Shown here one piece after another: positions 40,926 to 50,232 of a DNA stretch of 63,598 nucleotides (its first letter is position 1; each line of letters begins with the position of its first letter). The DNA comes from RBG-16-64-43 sp964353865. Its GTDB lineage: Bacteria; Chloroflexota; Anaerolineae; Anaerolineales; RBG-16-64-43. The notes beneath the pieces were generated by a model, which saw only the letters and a program-made list of their open reading frames with translations, had not been told where the DNA came from and ran no database searches. The DNA lies in the NCBI GenBank assembly GCA_964353865.1, contig CAYGXJ010000064.1, positions 1 to 63,598 of the forward strand, in the 5' to 3' direction. The position numbers and the translations under genes are program-made.

Positions 40926-43448
40926 ATGCAGGTGGATATCGAGTTGTATCGGCACGAGCTCGGGCTCTCGGAAGACCCACCCGTTCACATCGCCGTCATC
41001 GACATTGCCCCCGAGCGCCCCGAACGGACGATGGTCTTCTTGCACGGATTCGGCGGCGACGTTGCCCAGTGGAAACGGCAGTTGACCCACTTCTCGGATG
41101 AGAACCGGGTCATCGCCATTGGCCTGCGCGGCCACCTGGCCCATGCGCATGCGAGCGGGCCGTTTACCACGCCCCAGTTGCGGGCGGACCTGGAGCGGGC
41201 GCTGGAGCTTCTGGGAGCTCCGGACCGCATCGTCCTGGTTGGGCACTCCTTCGGCAATGCGTTGGCGGCGGAGTTCGCCCAGACCTACCCGTCGCGCATC
41301 GAGGGATTGGTGCTCGTGGCACCTTCAGGCGAGTTCCGACTGGCCTGGAACTACCGAACGGCGCTGAAGCTGCCGACGACCGTGCTCGACCTGGTCTACC
41401 CGCTGTTCCGCAAGATGCTGCATGCGCCGCCGTCCGTGCTGAAGATGATGCACGAAAAGAGTGTGGCGCGCTGGAACGGATGGAGCCTGTTCCGCAGCTT
41501 GCGTGTGCCGACCTTAGTCGTACGCGGCCATGGCGATAGGGTCTTTCGCCGCGACTCCTTGGAGGGTGTGGCGCGAGCCATCCCTGGAGCGCAAGATGTG
41601 GATGTTGGCGCCTCCGGGCACATGGTCATGGTCGAACGAGCGGAGGCGGTCAACCGCGCTATCCGCCGTTTCCTCGGTCAAGCCTCCTCCTGGCGGGGCG
41701 AAAGCCCCTCTGATCGCGACCCCGGCCCGCGATCGCTCCTGAGGGAGCGCCCCTGGCTGGCTCACTACGACAACGGCGTGCCGCATACCATCGCCGTGCC
41801 GGATGTGCCGCTGCAGCGCTTCCTGCAATCCTCCGCCCGCAGGTTCCCCCGCCGCAGAGCCATTGTCTTTGAAGGCGGCGCCATGTCTTATCGCCGCCTG
41901 GATCAGGAGAGCGACCGATTGGCGCTGGCGCTGGCCGGATTGGGAATCGGGCCGGGTCGCCGGGTGATGATCCTGCTGCCCAACCTGCCTCAGACAGTGG
42001 TGACCTTCTTTGGTGTGCTCAAGTCCGGCGCGACAGTGGTCCTGGCCAGCCCGGTCTCCGAACCGGAGGAAGTGATGCGCCAGGTGCGCGATGCCCAGGT
42101 CGACGGGCTGATCACGTTGACTAAGCTGGCGGAGGTTGGTCGCGAGGTTCTGCGCAGCACTGCGGTTCGCCATGTCATCTTCACCTCGGTGGCCGATTAT
42201 CTGCCCCCAGGGAAGAAGGCCCTGTTCCGCTTGCTGCGCGAGGGCCCCGAGGGGCATCGCCTGCCCAAACCCCTCGAGCAGGGGATCCACACGCTAAAGG
42301 AGTTGCTGGGCGGCCAGTATGCTCCTCAGCCGACACGCGAGCCGCGGGTTGGTGACCTGGCGGTGATTGCCTACACGGGCGGCACGACGGTTGCCCCGCG
42401 AGGAGTCATGCTCAGCCACCGCAACCTGGCCGCCAATGCCCTGCAAGTCCGGCACTGGGTGCCGGACTTGCGCGAGGGCCGCGAAGTCTTCCTGAGTGTG
42501 CTGCCGTTCACCCACAGCTATGGTCAGACGACGGCTCTCATCGTCCCGGTGATGATGGGTGCAACCATGGTGATCTTGCCCACGTTTATTACCGGTCAGG
42601 TCTTGCGTGCCATCCACCGCCACCGGCCGACCCTCTTTCCTGGGGTGCCCACCATGTACACGGCCATCAACAACTTCGCCGGGGCGCGGCGGTACGGCAT
42701 CCGATCGATTCGCGCGTGCATTTCGGGCGCTGCCCCGTTGCCAGTTGAGGTGCAAGAAGCCTTCGAGAAACTGACCCGCGGACGCCTTGTGGAAGGCTAC
42801 GGCCTGACCGAAGCCGGCCCGGTGACCCACGCCAACCCGCTCTACGGGAGGCGCAAGATCGGTTGCATTGGGTTGCCGGTGCCGAGCACGGAGGCGATGG
42901 TCGTCGATCTTCTCAGCGGCGAGCGATTGCCGCCAGGGGCGATCGGCGAACTGGCCGTTCGCGGTCCGCAGGTGATGCGCGGCTACTGGGGGGCACCCGC
43001 TGAGACGAGCGAAGTTTTGCGCCCTGACGGGTGGCTGCTCACCGGCGACGTGGCGCGGTCCGACGAGGAGGGCTACTTCCAAATCATTGCGCGCAAGCGC
43101 GAGATGATTCTTGCCGGCGCCTATCAGGTTTACCCGCGCGACGTGGAAGAGGTACTGTACGAGCATCCGAAAGTCAAAGAGGTGGCCGTGGTCGGAATCC
43201 AGCGCAGCGACTCACCCTCCCAGGTGATCAAAGCCTACGTCGTGCTGCGCGCGGGCGAGACGGCCAGCCCGGAGGAATTGATGGAGCTCTGCCGCCGGCG
43301 CCTGGCGGAATATGCCGTTCCGTGGGAAATCGAATTCCGCGATGACCTGCCGAAGAGTTTCGTGGGCAAAGTGCTGCGCAGGCTCTTGGTCGAGGAAGAC
43401 AAGCGCGCTGTTGCCTCTGGACACAGCCACTCCGGCGCGCGCGAGTGA
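40926..43448 (+). CDS. Alpha/beta hydrolase fused to acyl-CoA synthetase (AMP-binding enzyme)
   Basis: An 840-residue fusion. Residues about 1-260 are an alpha/beta hydrolase with oxyanion motif FLHGFGGD, nucleophile Ser108 in VGHSFGN and a C-terminal His in SGHMVMVE. Residues about 290-830 are an ANL-superfamily adenylate-forming enzyme of FadD type: AYTGGTTVAPRGVMLSH (phosphate loop, with Val and Arg where GTTGxPKG is usual), GYGLTEAGPV, TGDVARSDEEGYF, RKREMILAGAYQVYPRDVEE and a late Lys in KSFVGKVLRR. The combination could release an acyl group and activate it as acyl-CoA. The RBS GAGGGG precedes the ATG. A second hydrolase follows. Confidence 0.85.
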   Translation: MQVDIELYRHELGLSEDPPVHIAVIDIAPERPERTMVFLHGFGGDVAQWKRQLTHFSDENRVIAIGLRGHLAHAHASGPFTTPQLRADLERALELLGAPDRIVLVGHSFGNALAAEFAQTYPSRIEGLVLVAPSGEFRLAWNYRTALKLPTTVLDLVYPLFRKMLHAPPSVLKMMHEKSVARWNGWSLFRSLRVPTLVVRGHGDRVFRRDSLEGVARAIPGAQDVDVGASGHMVMVERAEAVNRAIRRFLGQASSWRGESPSDRDPGPRSLLRERPWLAHYDNGVPHTIAVPDVPLQRFLQSSARRFPRRRAIVFEGGAMSYRRLDQESDRLALALAGLGIGPGRRVMILLPNLPQTVVTFFGVLKSGATVVLASPVSEPEEVMRQVRDAQVDGLITLTKLAEVGREVLRSTAVRHVIFTSVADYLPPGKKALFRLLREGPEGHRLPKPLEQGIHTLKELLGGQYAPQPTREPRVGDLAVIAYTGGTTVAPRGVMLSHRNLAANALQVRHWVPDLREGREVFLSVLPFTHSYGQTTALIVPVMMGATMVILPTFITGQVLRAIHRHRPTLFPGVPTMYTAINNFAGARRYGIRSIRACISGAAPLPVEVQEAFEKLTRGRLVEGYGLTEAGPVTHANPLYGRRKIGCIGLPVPSTEAMVVDLLSGERLPPGAIGELAVRGPQVMRGYWGAPAETSEVLRPDGWLLTGDVARSDEEGYFQIIARKREMILAGAYQVYPRDVEEVLYEHPKVKEVAVVGIQRSDSPSQVIKAYVVLRAGETASPEELMELCRRRLAEYAVPWEIEFRDDLPKSFVGKVLRRLLVEEDKRAVASGHSHSGARE

Positions 43449-43490
43449 AGCACCGCCAGAGGAGGAGAATACGAAAGCGTATCTGCCGAC

Positions 43491-44315
43491 ATGATCCGTG
43501 AAGATGCACTGCAAGCCGCCGGACTCCAAATCCACTTCTACGAATGCGGCTCCTCGCATATGGACTCGCTTCTGTTTGTGCACGGCTGGGCCAGTTCCGG
43601 GCGCATGTGGCACGAAACGATGAGCGCGCTCAGCGATGAATGGCGCTGCCTGGCGCCGGACCTGCCCGGTCACGGCCAATCCGACAAGCCGCCCTTCTCG
43701 TGGTATTCAGTGTCGAATTTCGCGGAGGCGATCGGCGCCTGGGCCGATCAGCTTGGCGGCTTGCCGCGCGTAGCGGTCGGTCACTCGCTGGGGGGGGCAG
43801 TGGTCGTCGAGCTTGCGATGCGGCATCCCCAGCGTCTTGGCCGAATCGTCCTGGTGAATCCTGTGGTAAGCGGACGCGTCAGTTATAACCTGCACGCCCT
43901 CTCGGGTAGGGTTCCGCGTCAGACAATCCTCGATCTTGGCCGGCGAGTGTGGCCCCGCGCCCGTGCGCACCTGCTGCGGCGGGCGGCGCGGGGCGGGGTG
44001 GGTGCGCGGATGAAGGAATACCTGCAGCGCAACCTGCAGGATCTGGCGCAAACCACGGCCGATTCGGTGCTGGGCAGTGCGCGTGCGGCAATCCACCACG
44101 ACTTGACCGACCACATGGCCGGGCTCACATTGCCCGTGCTGGTGGTGGTCGGGACGCACGACACGACCGTGCCCCCCGAAGAGGGACGTCGTCTGGCGCG
44201 GTGCGCTCAGCAAGCCCAGCTGGTGGAGCTTGACGCAGGACATCTGCCGACGGATGAGCAGCCGCAAGCCTTCGTCAGCGCGCTTCGCAGGTTCCTCCGC
44301 AGCGGCACGGTGTGA
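43491..44315 (+). CDS. Alpha/beta hydrolase
   Basis: A 274-residue alpha/beta hydrolase with LLFVHGWASSGRMWHE (oxyanion), APDLPGHGQSD, nucleophile elbow VGHSLGGAVV, acid loop VVVGTHDTTVPPEEG and catalytic His in LDAGHLPTDEQP. It lies 42 bases after the fusion gene on the same strand and probably shares its transcript. It resembles esterase/lipase or haloperoxidase-type enzymes; the substrate is unknown. The ATG at 43491 has GGAGGAG about 20 bases upstream, so the RBS is weakly placed. Confidence 0.85.
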   Translation: MIREDALQAAGLQIHFYECGSSHMDSLLFVHGWASSGRMWHETMSALSDEWRCLAPDLPGHGQSDKPPFSWYSVSNFAEAIGAWADQLGGLPRVAVGHSLGGAVVVELAMRHPQRLGRIVLVNPVVSGRVSYNLHALSGRVPRQTILDLGRRVWPRARAHLLRRAARGGVGARMKEYLQRNLQDLAQTTADSVLGSARAAIHHDLTDHMAGLTLPVLVVVGTHDTTVPPEEGRRLARCAQQAQLVELDAGHLPTDEQPQAFVSALRRFLRSGTV

Positions 44316-44347
44316 GTGCCCCCTGTTTGCTGAACCTTGGCGCAGTC

Positions 44348-44667
44348 CTCGTCTCCCCCGCATTCTCCCTGGGCGGGCACCCAGCAGGAGATGCGCATGC
44401 GATTCTTGCGCTGCGGGCGGTCGGGTTTCCTGGATTCCCGCTCGAACCACACGGGAATGACGATCAGGAGCTTGGAGCCCGTTGCGCACCACGCGGGAAT
44501 GGCGACCGAAAGCACTTCGCTCGTCGTCCCCGCGTGTTTCCTGGGCGGGGACCCAGTGATCGGTGATCTTGAAAGCCTCAGCTCGTTCGCGTGACTTACG
44601 CGAGGTGGACATCCCACAGTAGCGGAGTCCCTGGATTCCCCCTGCCCCCACGCGGGAATGACGAACG
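44348..44667. repeat. Cluster of REP-like palindromic repeats
   Basis: At least five imperfect copies of two palindromic units fill the gap between convergent genes. Type L reads TCGTCCCCGCG...GGGCGGGGACCCAG (44348-44384, 44521-44556). Type R reads CTGGATTCCCGC...ACGGGAATGACGA (44430-44464, 44490-44508 partial, 44631-44667). Each can form a hairpin by its TCCCCGC/GCGGGGA or TTCCCGC/GCGGGAA arms. No gene is supported in 44316-44836. Confidence 0.7.
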
Positions 44668-44836
44668 AGAGCAGAGATTGCGCGGTTCGCGTCGGGCTGG
44701 GACGGCCCGGCGACGAAAAAAGGTCGTCGTCCGGCGAAGGCGAGGAGCCAGAGCGGACGCCTGGCTTGTTGGGGAGGTCGAATGGAGAGAGAGGCAGGGG
44801 CGGGTGAAGGGAAGGGGTTTGCGAGTCCGGGCTGCC

Positions 44837-45580
44837 CTACTCCCACTTGAACAACTTCGTGGAAAGCCCACCCGCGACGGCCACGATGCCCGCCAGCACG
44901 GCCACCTCGAGCAAGTGATCGCGCCACGGTTCGCCAAACCACGTGGCCCGCAGCAGACGCGCGACGTAGGTCAACGGCAACGCCAGCGACACCCTGCGCA
45001 GCGACTCCGGCAAGAGTTCAATCGGCAGGCCGGCGCCTGAGAGAAACATCATCGGGTAGAACACTGCCATGGCAATAACCTGTGCCATGCGCGCCGTCTT
45101 GGTAACGCTCGCGATGAGATAACCGACCGAGAACATGGCCAGGCAGCTCAGCAGCAGCGCCGCCGCGTAACTCACAATACTTCCTTCGAAGTGGACGCGG
45201 TAGATGAGCCATCCCACCAGCACCAGGCAGCCCATGCCCAGCACGGTCATGACCAGGTTGGTGATCACATCGGCCAGGATGTAGGCCAGCGGCGACATGG
45301 GAGTTGCCCGATAGCGGCGAAGCACGCCCTGCTCGCGTTGAGCGGAGGTGGCGATCGGGATGGTCATCAGCCCGACCGCGCCCACCACGAGCGCGGTGTA
45401 GGCCGGCATCGAAACGTCCATACTGCCTCGCCCGCCGAAGAACGGGCTGGGATCATTGCCGTACATCGCCCCAAAGAGAAGCACCAGTAGCGGCGGGAAG
45501 GCAAGCGTGAAGAAGGCCGTGATCGGATCGCGCACGTACAACTGGATCGAGGTGAGGATGAGCTGTCCGAGGCCGCGCAT
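44837..45580 (-). CDS. ABC-2 type transporter permease
   Basis: A 247-residue membrane protein with six helices typical of ABC-2 permeases. An amphipathic N-terminus (LGQLILTSIQLYVRDPITAF) is followed by helix 1, an extracellular loop (MYGNDPSPFFGGRGSMDVSM) and the conserved MFLSGAGLPIELLPESLRRVS region before the last helix. It pairs with the ATPase encoded 3 bases upstream on the same strand. The exported substrate (drug, lipid or peptide) is not evident. Confidence 0.9.
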   Translation of the reverse strand: MRGLGQLILTSIQLYVRDPITAFFTLAFPPLLVLLFGAMYGNDPSPFFGGRGSMDVSMPAYTALVVGAVGLMTIPIATSAQREQGVLRRYRATPMSPLAYILADVITNLVMTVLGMGCLVLVGWLIYRVHFEGSIVSYAAALLLSCLAMFSVGYLIASVTKTARMAQVIAMAVFYPMMFLSGAGLPIELLPESLRRVSLALPLTYVARLLRATWFGEPWRDHLLEVAVLAGIVAVAGGLSTKLFKWE

Positions 45581-45583
45581 CGT

Positions 45584-46498
45584 TTACTCCCTCATCTGGC
45601 GCCCGGTCAGGGCGAGGAAAACGTCCTCGAGCGTTGGCTGCTCGGTCCACAGATCGAGGAAGGGGATTCCAGATTTCTCCAGGGCGCCGACAACTGAGCT
45701 TGCGAAGCGCTCGCCCCGGCCTTGGACGCTCACGCGGTTGCCTTCGATTTCCACCTTCTCTACCCCCGCGGCCTCCAACTGAGTCGGAGGCGTGGTGCCG
45801 GGCGGCAGGGTGAAGACCAGGCGCCGCCCGAGGCCGAGCGAAAGGATGAGAGCCTGGGGCGTATCCAATGCGACAACCTTGCCACTGTCGAGGATCGCCA
45901 CTCGATCGCACAGACGCTCGGCCTCTTCCATGAAGTGCGTGGTCAAGAAGACGGTGCAGCCGTGGTCGCGAATCTCGCGTACCAAGTCCCACATCGAGCG
46001 CCGCGCCTGGGGGTCGAGGCCAGTCGTCAACTCATCGAAGAAGACAAGCCGCGGCTGGTTGACCAGTGCCAAAGCAATAAACAGGCGCTGGCGTTGGCCG
46101 CCGGAAAGAGTTCCGATCGAGGAGTTCTTCTTTTCCGCCAGGCCCAGCCGTTCGAGAAGTTCGGCCGAGTCGGCTCGGCGAGCGTATTGCGCCCGGAACA
46201 GGCGCATGGCCTCCCCCACCCGCAGGCGGGGTGGCAGGTTCGACTGCTGCAATTGAATGCCGATCGATTCGGCCAAATCCGTTCGAGCGGCGGCCGGGGT
46301 GCAACCCAGAACCTCGAGAGACCCGCTATCGGCTTGGCGCAGTCCCTCCAGGCACTCGATGGTCGTAGTCTTGCCGGCCCCGTTCGGGCCGACCATGCCA
46401 AAGATCTCCCCTTCCTGAACATCGAGGGTGACCCGATCGATGGCGCAGACCGTTCCGTAGCGTTTGGAGATCGCAACGGCGTGGATGACAGGTGGCAT
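45584..46498 (-). CDS. ABC-2 type transporter ATP-binding protein
   Basis: A 304-residue ATPase of the DrrA/CcmA type. It has Walker A GPNGAGKTTTIE, the Q-loop, the signature LSGGQRQRLFIALAL, Walker B LVFFDELTTGLDPQARR and switch histidine in FLTTHFMEEAERL. The C-terminal 80 residues form the regulatory extension common to ABC-2 exporters. Adjacent permease on the same strand completes the exporter. The start at 46498 is near a GGGGGAGG site. Confidence 0.92.
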   Translation of the reverse strand: MPPVIHAVAISKRYGTVCAIDRVTLDVQEGEIFGMVGPNGAGKTTTIECLEGLRQADSGSLEVLGCTPAAARTDLAESIGIQLQQSNLPPRLRVGEAMRLFRAQYARRADSAELLERLGLAEKKNSSIGTLSGGQRQRLFIALALVNQPRLVFFDELTTGLDPQARRSMWDLVREIRDHGCTVFLTTHFMEEAERLCDRVAILDSGKVVALDTPQALILSLGLGRRLVFTLPPGTTPPTQLEAAGVEKVEIEGNRVSVQGRGERFASSVVGALEKSGIPFLDLWTEQPTLEDVFLALTGRQMRE

Positions 46499-46670
46499 CG
46501 GCGTGACCTCCCCCAGAAGGCAGGACGCCCTGGGCTTTCGGCTATCGACCTAACAATACCACCGGTTCCTAGCCTCGTCATGCATCAAATGGTGGATCAG
46601 TCGGGGGCCGAACGGGCCAAAAGGCCCGAGCACGGCCTACCCAGCGCTCGCAACAGTCGATTCGGCACGT

Positions 46671-46940
46671 TCGTTGTCCCCGCGAAACAGAGGACCCAGG
46701 GGGAACGGCCGCCCAATTCAGGTAGAGACTGGATCCATGCGCCAGGAACCGCGATTCGCATTGTCAGGCTCGTCGTCCCCTCATGCGCCCTGGGCGGGGA
46801 CCCAGGAGGACCACCTTGTCGGGCGGCGCTGGAGTGGGTGGGAGGCGGAACCTTGTGCACGGCTCACTGGGCCCAAGCGAGGCGTGACTCCCGGGGGTTC
46901 GAAGCCCTGGATTGCCGCTTGATCCACGTGGGAATGGCTG
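46671..46940. repeat. REP-like palindromic repeats, second cluster
   Basis: Copies of the same two units as at 44348-44667: type L at 46671-46700 and 46771-46806 (CGTCGTCCCC...GGGCGGGGACCCAGG) and type R at 46906-46940 (CTGGATTGCCGC...ACGTGGGAATGGCTG). The whole 46499-47122 spacer has no supported gene. Confidence 0.6.
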
Positions 46941-47122
46941 CAAGAAGCTGGGGGGTTGGGTGTGCTTGCCTATGCTAACCGCACGTCGCGGGCGAGGGAT
47001 TGCCTTGGATTTCCGCCAGGAGCATGCGGGATTGACGACCGTCTCGGCGCGCCAGTCCAGCGCATACAGATCAAAAAACCGGATCGCGCATCCGGGTCCG
47101 AACAAGCCATGCGAGGCTCAGG

Positions 47123-47195
47123 CTCCTCGGCCAGGATTCGAACCTGGAACCTAGCGGTTAACAGCCGCCCGCTCTGCCGGTTGAGCTACCGAGGA
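47123..47195 (-). tRNA. tRNA-Asn (GTT)
   Basis: The minus strand forms a 73-nt cloverleaf. The acceptor TCCTCGG pairs with CCGAGGA, the D arm contains TAGCTCAACCGGCAGAGC, the anticodon loop CTGTTAA has anticodon GTT, and the T arm GTTCGAATCC is standard. The discriminator is G and no CCA is encoded. Confidence 0.96.
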
Positions 47196-47205
47196 AGGTG
47201 GAACG

Positions 47206-47235
47206 ATTATAATCATCGCGCAAAAGGGTTGTCAA
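47206..47235 (-). promoter_or_regulatory. Promoter of tRNA-Asn
   Basis: Minus-strand TTGACA (47235-47230), an 18-bp spacer and TATAAT (47211-47206) put the start about 3-4 bases before the tRNA. The -10 region is near-palindromic (GATTATAATC), so it may also assist the divergent nucleoside kinase gene. Confidence 0.7.
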
Positions 47236-47263
47236 GCAACGCAGCCCACAATTGCGACAAACA

Positions 47264-48973
47264 ATGACTACCTCTTCTAAAATCAACTCGGCCGCGCGCC
47301 GCACAACGGTCCAGGTCCATCTGCCGGATGGACGCACGCTGGAAGGCCCGCAGGGCACAACCCTCGAGGAGTTCGTCCGTGCAGCGCAGATCCAGACCCC
47401 GGCGCCGATTGTGGCGGCGGTGTTGAACGGCGACCTGCGCGAGCTGACCTTCCCGGTGCGTGAGGATGGCGAGCTCCAGCCGGTCACTATCGCCACTGCC
47501 GACGGCGCGCGCATCTACCGGCGCTCAATCGTTTTCCTACTCATCGTTGCCACGCGCGAGCTCTTCCCGCAGGCCGATGTAGCGGTGGACCACTCCATCT
47601 CCGACGGCGGCTACTACTGCAGCGTGCACGGGCGCGCGCCATTCAGCGCCGAGGAGGTGGCCCGGATCCAAGCGCGCATGCAGAAGATCGCCGAGAGCGA
47701 TGAGCCGATCCTCAAGCATCAGGTGCCCGTTGCCGCCGCCATGGACATCTTCCGCCGCGAAGGCTACGACGACAAGGTGCGCCTGCTTCAGGCGCGCGAG
47801 AAGGACTTCGTCATCCTGTATTCGCTGCGCGGCCGGGAAGACTACTTCCACGGCTACATGGTGCCCTCCACCGGATACTTGGGCCTCTTCCGCCTGGAGG
47901 CGGCCCCGCCCGGGTTTGCCTTGCGTTACCCTCGACGCCACGCGCCCGAGGACATTCAAGCCAGCGGGGACTTCCCCAAGCTGCGCGCCACATTCCGTGA
48001 ATATGGCGAATGGCTGGGCCGCCTGGGGATAGAAGATATCGGCACGCTCAACGACGCCATCGAGCGCGGGCGGATCCGCGAAATCGTCCTTGTCGCGGAA
48101 GCCTTCCACGACCAGAAGATCGCCGAGATTGCCCGCACCATCGCCTCGGAGCGCGAGCGCCTGCGGCTGGTGCTCGTGGCAGGCCCCTCCTCGGCCGGCA
48201 AGACGACCTTTGCGCGGCGCCTGGCCATCCAGCTGCTTTCGCTTGGGCTGCGGCCTTACCCGCTCGAGATGGATAACTACTTTGTTGAGCGCGAGGCCAC
48301 GCCGCGCGACGAAAACGGCCTCTTCGATTTCGAGACGATCGAAGCCCTCGATCGCGAGCTGCTGGGCGACCACCTCGAGCGGCTGATGCGCGGTGAAACG
48401 GTGACCCTGCCGCGCTACGACTTCACCCGCGGCACGCGCGGGTGGGGGGAAGCCATCCGCCTGGGTCCGGAGGCGCTGATCATCATGGAGGGCATCCATG
48501 GGCTCAACCCGGACCTGCTCCCGCGCTTTCCGGCGCAGCGCATCTTCCGCGTCTACGTTTCGGCCCTGACCCATCTCAACCTCGACCGCCATAACCGCGT
48601 GTCCACGACCGACTCGCGCCTGCTGCGCCGCCTGGTGCGCGACGCAACCACGCGCGGGCACTCGGCGGTGGCGACTCTCAAACGTTGGGAATCGGTGCGG
48701 CGCGGCGAGAAGCGCTACATCTTCCCCTACCAAGAAAACGCCGACGTGATCTTCAACTCGACGCTGGTGTACGAACTTGCCGCGCTGCGACCGCTTGCGG
48801 AGCCGCTGCTCTTCCAGGTGCCGGCCGACGCGCCCGAACGCGTGGAGGTCAAGCGCCTGCTGGCCTTCCTCTCATGGATCCGCCCGTGCTCGACCGAGTA
48901 CATCCCCGACGACTCGATCCTGCGCGAATTCATCGGCGGGTCGATCCTCGATCACTTCCGCGTGTGGGGTTGA
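47264..48973 (+). CDS. Nucleoside kinase with TGS and threonyl-tRNA-synthetase-like domain
   Basis: A 569-residue uridine-kinase-type protein. Residues about 10-80 form a TGS domain (TVQVHLPDGRTLEGP), and about 85-250 resemble the second additional domain of threonyl-tRNA synthetase (VDHSISDGGYYCSV). Residues about 290-500 are a P-loop phosphotransferase (LVLVAGPSSAGKTTFARRL, MDNYFV, PRYDFTRGTRGW, IIMEGIHGLNP, RLLRRLVRDATTRG). This composite is widespread and likely phosphorylates a pyrimidine nucleoside, but its true substrate is not settled. The ATG at 47264 is preferred to an upstream TTG. Confidence 0.87.
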   Translation: MTTSSKINSAARRTTVQVHLPDGRTLEGPQGTTLEEFVRAAQIQTPAPIVAAVLNGDLRELTFPVREDGELQPVTIATADGARIYRRSIVFLLIVATRELFPQADVAVDHSISDGGYYCSVHGRAPFSAEEVARIQARMQKIAESDEPILKHQVPVAAAMDIFRREGYDDKVRLLQAREKDFVILYSLRGREDYFHGYMVPSTGYLGLFRLEAAPPGFALRYPRRHAPEDIQASGDFPKLRATFREYGEWLGRLGIEDIGTLNDAIERGRIREIVLVAEAFHDQKIAEIARTIASERERLRLVLVAGPSSAGKTTFARRLAIQLLSLGLRPYPLEMDNYFVEREATPRDENGLFDFETIEALDRELLGDHLERLMRGETVTLPRYDFTRGTRGWGEAIRLGPEALIIMEGIHGLNPDLLPRFPAQRIFRVYVSALTHLNLDRHNRVSTTDSRLLRRLVRDATTRGHSAVATLKRWESVRRGEKRYIFPYQENADVIFNSTLVYELAALRPLAEPLLFQVPADAPERVEVKRLLAFLSWIRPCSTEYIPDDSILREFIGGSILDHFRVWG

Positions 48974-49299
48974 GCTATCGCCACTCGATCCGAGCTTTTC
49001 ACCACAGAGAGCTCGGAGACCGTGCACTGGGTTGATTCCAAGAGACCTCGCAACCCGCCTCAGGCTTTGGGCGATAGACGGCTACGGCCCATCGCCCTCA
49101 CCCGCCTGAGGGACATGCGTTCCACGATTGTCACGGCATGCAATTGTCGGGCGGCAGCATAGCCCAACGGCCACGCCGGATCCTATGACGCGTTGAGCGT
49201 CCATCCACGCGCTTCGGGCTGACCACGCCCCCCCTCCCAAGAATCGGCGGACAATGCCTGCAATTGAGAAGCCTGGATTCGTGCATTTTGCCATTCTTG
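48974..49299. other. Intergenic region, nothing recognised
   Basis: No gene or clear hairpin is visible between the nucleoside kinase and the RpiR promoter. Confidence 0.35.
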
Positions 49300-49328
49300 T
49301 TGCATCGCGATGGGGGCTGTGGTAACAT
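49300..49328 (+). promoter_or_regulatory. Promoter of the RpiR-family gene
   Basis: TTGCAT (49300-49305), a 17-bp spacer and TAACAT (49323-49328) form a fair sigma-70 promoter, about 45 nt before the ATG at 49381. Confidence 0.5.
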
Positions 49329-49380
49329 CGATTGGCATGTGTGCTGCGCAGGCGCGCTCGCGCAAGCGCAGGAGGGAGCC

Positions 49381-50232
49381 ATGAAGTACGCTTACGAAGA
49401 TCGCATCCGCGCGACGATGGCCCAGCTATCGCCGGGGTTCAAGCGCCTGGCCGATTTCCTTCTCGACTCGTACACCGAGTCGGCCTTCCTCACCGCGACC
49501 GAATTAGCCGACCGCCTGGATATCGACCCGGCGACTGTGGTGCGCTTCTCGCAGCGTATCGGCTACCCGGGCTATCCGGAACTTCTGCGTGAGATTCGCC
49601 AACGGGTGCGCGAGGACCTGCACCTGCAAGGCGAGCCCAAGGCGGCCGCTGGCTTGCGCGAAAAAACGGAAGAGGCGCTCAGCGAAGTGACGACTTTCGT
49701 CGAGCGCACGCGCATGATGCTGCGCGACTCGACAATCGAGAAACTGGTGGGGCTTATCCAGAACGCACGCCACATCCTGGTGGTGGCGGAACGTGCGTCG
49801 CTCGCGGCGGGCGAGATTGTGGCGTCGGTTCTCGAAGAAGGCGGCTACTCGGTGCGCGTATCGCGCGGCAGCCGCGCCGAACTGGCACGATCGATCAGCC
49901 TGCTCGGCAAGGGCGACCTAGCGATCGGGCTTGATGCCAGCGGCGAGAGCGACACCGTGGCGCGCGCGCTGCGCCTGGCGCAATCGCAGGGAGCCCAGAC
50001 CGCGGCGGTGGTGGCCTCGGCCTCGCTGGATGCTGCCAACTATGCCGACGTAGTGCTCAACGGCCAGGCCACCGGCGACCCGGTGCGGGCGATGGTCTCG
50101 CTCATGATCCTGGCCCACATCCTGCTCTCCGCGCTGCGCTGGAAAGAGGAAGCCCGCTTCCAAGCGCAAGCGCGACGGGTGGAAGCCTCTCTCGAAGCGC
50201 TGGGAGCGCGCATGTTCGAACGGCATGAGTAA
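49381..50232 (+). CDS. MurR/RpiR family transcriptional regulator
   Basis: A 283-residue regulator with an N-terminal HTH_6 domain (LSPGFKRLADFLLDSYTESAF, LADRLDIDPATVVRFSQRIGYPGYPELLREI) and a C-terminal sugar isomerase (SIS) domain that binds phosphosugars (ILVVAERASLAAGEIVASVL, GLDASGESDTVARALRLAQ). Such proteins usually control sugar or amino-sugar use, but no sugar genes lie adjacent. The ATG at 49381 follows AGGAGGGAG. Confidence 0.87.
   Translation: MKYAYEDRIRATMAQLSPGFKRLADFLLDSYTESAFLTATELADRLDIDPATVVRFSQRIGYPGYPELLREIRQRVREDLHLQGEPKAAAGLREKTEEALSEVTTFVERTRMMLRDSTIEKLVGLIQNARHILVVAERASLAAGEIVASVLEEGGYSVRVSRGSRAELARSISLLGKGDLAIGLDASGESDTVARALRLAQSQGAQTAAVVASASLDAANYADVVLNGQATGDPVRAMVSLMILAHILLSALRWKEEARFQAQARRVEASLEALGARMFERHE

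Noticed and set aside
42294..43166. Minus-strand open frame opposite the AMP-binding domain
   Set aside because: It is antisense to conserved adenylation motifs and has no start region, domain or composition suggesting a real protein.
44316..44836. CRISPR array
   Set aside because: The repeats are palindromic, of two kinds, imperfect and unevenly spaced, with no unique spacers of constant length and no cas genes nearby.
45722..46978. Long plus-strand open frame of 418 codons opposite the ABC ATPase
   Set aside because: It lies antisense to an ATPase with all motifs in place and has no recognisable domain. GC-rich codon use on the opposite strand opens such frames.
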